Shown here: in pieces, positions 60,841-64,000 of the stretch
Layout of the letters: each line of letters starts with the position of its first letter
Position numbering within the stretch: position 1 is the stretch's first letter
Source of the DNA: Chrysomallon squamiferum
Taxonomy: Eukaryota > Mollusca > Gastropoda > Neomphalida > Peltospiridae
Direction of reading: 5' to 3'
DNA: 64,000 nucleotides
Assembly: GCA_012295275.1 (NCBI GenBank)
Contig: CM022675.1
Location: 3,378,291-3,442,290 of the forward strand
Translations under genes and position numbers: made by a program
Notes under the pieces: model-generated
What the model saw: the letters and a program-made list of their open reading frames with translations, nothing else
Told to the model about the DNA's origin: nothing
Databases searched by the model: none

Positions 60841-61424
60841 GTAAAAATTAGAAAATGATTATCTGATGATAGATTTTTGATAAGATGTATCACTGTGCAG
60901 AGGTTCTAACTTTTGACAATCATTTTTAACTCAATCAAGTTTTGTGAGTATTATTTTACTTTTGTACACTTTGATAACTTCATCATCTAAAAATTTAATT
61001 TCTATGTTTAAGACAAAACTGATTCTATGCCCTTATTTTTATATTGTTACATTACTAAAATGATTACGTATTTTTATTTACGAATAAAATATTTTTCAAC
61101 AAATCCTGTTTTTTTTGTTGTTTTTATTTTTTATTTTTATTTTTTTTTTTATCATTTCTGAGTTTGGCTTTGTTGTATGCTTTTTTAATAACAATTCTTC
61201 GAATATTAATCTTGTTAAAAATCTTTGGCATGATATATTTGATGTTAAACTTACTATAAGTTTATCTCATACTAAACTTTCTGAAATTGCATAGCATAAT
61301 TTATTATATTTTATGATTGAAGAAATATATGGAATATCTGAAGAAATTAAAAATATTTGGTTTATGTTAAAGCACCTTTTTAACGGAATTTTAAAATTAG
61401 TAAAAATAAAAAAAAATAAAAGAT

Positions 61425-61463
<39 letters not shown>

Positions 61464-62629
61464 TAATAATAATAATAATACTTTTTTTTTCTTTGTTTAT
61501 TTGTTTATTTGTTTATTTGTATTGTTATAAATTTAAATATCTGAATATAAAAAATAAAACTGATAAAGGCATGCTGTATGGTGTTTAATTTGAAATATTT
61601 TCTCAATGAGTATTTTTCAAAACTATTTCACTGATCTGATGCACAAAAGTGATTTTTTTTGTTCCTAGTTAACACAATAAAATATTCATAAAAATAAAAT
61701 TGTTTAATAAAAATACTCAAAAAAGAAGTAAATAAACAGCAGTAAAACACAATTCATTCTTCACAGAATAACACTTTAAAAATGTCTCATAAAATATTAT
61801 TAAAAATACAAATTTGTCTGACATCGAGGTAAACACTTTTATTTTTACTTTTTTATTATTATTATTTTTTTTTTATAATCAAGTGTAAAGAGTATTTCGT
61901 GCTTGTGAAAATTTGTATAATTTCGACTGTTTCTGTATACTTCCTCTATCTTTTACAAAATTTGACATTATAAAATATATGCATTGTTAGTAGTTCTAGT
62001 GTTTATAATGCATTAATAACTTAACATTAGTGAAGTAAAAAAAAAGTTCTTTGGGTCACGCCAAAGCTTTTGAGTTCATCGCATTATTATAGTTCATAAA
62101 CACTGAAATAGCTTGACAAATACAAACTGTGTGGTATGTGATGCTCTGTTTAAATTCTTCTGTCACAAACCTTGAACATCACAAAGTCAACATGAACAAA
62201 ACTTTTAACATGTGTTAGCCTTTTTACATTCGAACACACCACACAACAAATTTATTTCAGTAATATTTGTGATTGTTTATATTTGTACGTCATAAACTTG
62301 AAATTAACTTCATAATATCACAGTGTTTACACAAGTATATCTCAGTTTACTGATCACACAATCATGAATGGTAATATCTATGACACTTTATATATATTTT
62401 ACTGTTTTTAATACAAATTTAATTGTTTGTTATGAGACTAAAATCAAGTTTAACAAATATTTTTAAAATTCAAAAATCAGTTTGAGCTGAAAGAAATATT
62501 ATTATACAAACATTTTTTTCGGAAATAAATGAAAATAAATAGGTAACCTGTCTTTTTAAGTCAAGCATGTCTGTACCCACATACACACACGCACATAATC
62601 ACAACTGAATTTCAAAAGCAGATGTAACA
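60841..62629. other. Spacer between copy B and copy C
   Basis: AT-rich sequence with (TAA)n at 61430-61480 and poly-T tracts. I found no signal-peptide exon or first lectin exon for copy C here, and no other recognisable gene. Confidence 0.55.
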
Positions 62630-63626
62630 ATCGATGTTACTACAAATGTCAACAAAACAAAACTACTGGAAGTGTAATATATGTGGGACTGCAGGTAAGT
62701 AACATAGATTAATTAAATATTTACATACGCAAAGAGATAGATACATTTACACACACACACATACTTACATACGTAATAAACAGAAATGCATGCACACAGC
62801 TTCATATACATGCACTGGTGTAGAGAAACAGCAAAACAAAAAGACAAACACTTTTAAACATTTCTTACTGCTATAATCACTAAAAGAACTGTTCTTACAG
62901 TTTAGCAGCAAGGGTTCTTTAATATCAACACAGTTATAGCATTGTCTGTGACTAATACCTTACTCTGTTTGGAATGGTAAAAAGAGTCAGTTGTTGTGAA
63001 AGTGGTAAGTATTTTTATTTTAACAAGTTATTTTTAATATTTTAAAATGTTTGTGTTACAGGGAGAGAAATGTTATTGTTTTATCTCGAAGATATGGGTT
63101 CCAGTTCCATTTAAAATTGTTCAAAGTGAAAATAAAAGTGTTTGTCTAGGAAACTTCAAAGAAAACTGTGGAACTGAAAATACAATAAGTATTTATAAAA
63201 CAGGTAAAAGTTTACTTATATATCTCAGTTTATAATCTGACATAAGTTTGTTTTGTTATGTCGATGTAGTCATTTTCTGTCGTGTTGTTTTTTAATAGTA
63301 AAGTAACATGAAAAGGATTTGTCATACATTTCTTCAATTTTTTTTTTCTGACTTTCAGTCAATAAGCGAATTTATTTATCTATCCTTTTATCTGTCTTTC
63401 AGTCTATTTATCAATTACTCTACCTAATATCTATTTATATTTCTTTCTTTCAATCAGTCTATTTATCTGTCTATATCAATCTATCTATATCAATCTTTAT
63501 GTCTCTTTTTCTATGTCTATTTATCTTTTTATATGTTTGTCTCTTAGTCTGTGTGTCTGTCTATCGATCGTTTAATATATATGTCTCTCAACGTATATAT
63601 CTATATCTCAACTGATACACAGATAC

Positions 63627-63688
<62 letters not shown>

Positions 63689-63856
63689 GTGTATTGTGTA
63701 TGGTCTGTTGCTATAGCTACCAAAGTTAATATTTTGCAGATTTTACTATTGATCTGGCTATACATGGTTTGTGTGGCTACGTTGAAACTGACCCATACTT
63801 TTTAATATTAAAAGCGGATGAAAACTGTGATACAAAGAAAGGATTCATTTGTAACT
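62630..63856 (+). pseudogene. Receptor copy C: truncated WSC/CTLD paralogue, continues past window
   Basis: Three exons match the receptor family. The end of exon 3 (about 62630-62694; RCYYKCQQNKTTGSV, IYVGLQ, donor GTAAGT); exon 4 (63062-63203; GEKCYCFISK, VCLGNFKENCGTENTISIY, with the full WSC cysteine set); exon 5 (63740-63856; HGLCGYVET, ADENC, KKGFICN). Homology begins abruptly in the middle of exon 3. The signal peptide, the first lectin half and the first 30 or so residues of exon 3 are absent, and no acceptor in the right phase is evident. The downstream part leaves the window, so it may be a 5'-truncated pseudogene or a gene with a different 5' end. Exon 5 is closer to copy A than to copy B. 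Confidence 0.75.
63631..63685. repeat. (GA)n tract before exon 5 of receptor copy C
   Basis: About 27 AG units ending 55 bases before exon 5; positional counterpart of 46378-46492 in copy A. Confidence 0.95.
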
Positions 63857-64000
63857 GTGAGTAAATAATTTGTATATAAGCAACCGAAGAGATACATTCA
63901 TTTGTTAAATTGTTAATTTCATACTTAACAATTACAACTCAGTAATTGTATCGAGAATAATAGCTAATGTATACAATGTTTATTTCTGAACTGGGTTATC

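Overview
The window is nuclear DNA from an animal. Genes are broken into many short exons with GT-AG introns, the sequence is very AT-rich, and it is full of microsatellites: (CT)n/(GA)n, (CA)n, (ATT)n, (TTTA)n. The gene content (LASP, RPL23, selenoprotein O, and a WSC plus C-type-lectin receptor family) fits a lophotrochozoan, most likely a mollusc. That taxonomic guess is inference only. Most long open frames in the window are repeats or intron, not genes.

Layout. (1) 1-18.5 kb: 5' part of a LASP-type LIM/nebulin-repeat gene on the minus strand. Four coding exons were found; the 3' exons (linker, SH3) were not found and may lie left of the window. (2) 20.6-24.6 kb: complete five-exon ribosomal protein L23 gene on the plus strand, divergent from LASP. 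(3) 26.8-38.4 kb: complete 13-exon selenoprotein O gene on the minus strand. The reading frame runs through an in-frame TGA (selenocysteine) and ends Sec-Ser-Ser-stop, and a good SECIS candidate lies about 0.5 kb downstream. One intron holds a 2.85-kb foldback transposon; another holds a minisatellite that has copied the edge of the next exon many times. (4) 40-60.8 kb: a large head-to-head inverted duplication centred near 50.05 kb. Each arm carries one copy of a single-pass membrane receptor gene. (5) 62.6-64 kb: a third, 5'-truncated copy running toward the right edge.

The receptor is the most unusual content. The plus-strand copy (51558-58926) joins perfectly through 13 exons to 687 codons: signal peptide, a C-type lectin-like domain split in two by a WSC domain carried on a symmetrical phase-1 exon pair, a second C-type lectin-like domain, a Ser/Thr-rich stalk with a duplicated exon, a transmembrane helix, and a roughly 215-residue tail with 14 tyrosines, many as YxxI/L and one pair at ITAM-like spacing. 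The minus-strand copy has the same plan but carries a nonsense codon, a one-base frameshift, a loss of WSC cysteines and a lost splice donor, so it looks recently inactivated although its tail frame is intact. This resembles a young, turning-over family of candidate immune or adhesion receptors. Function is inferred from architecture only.
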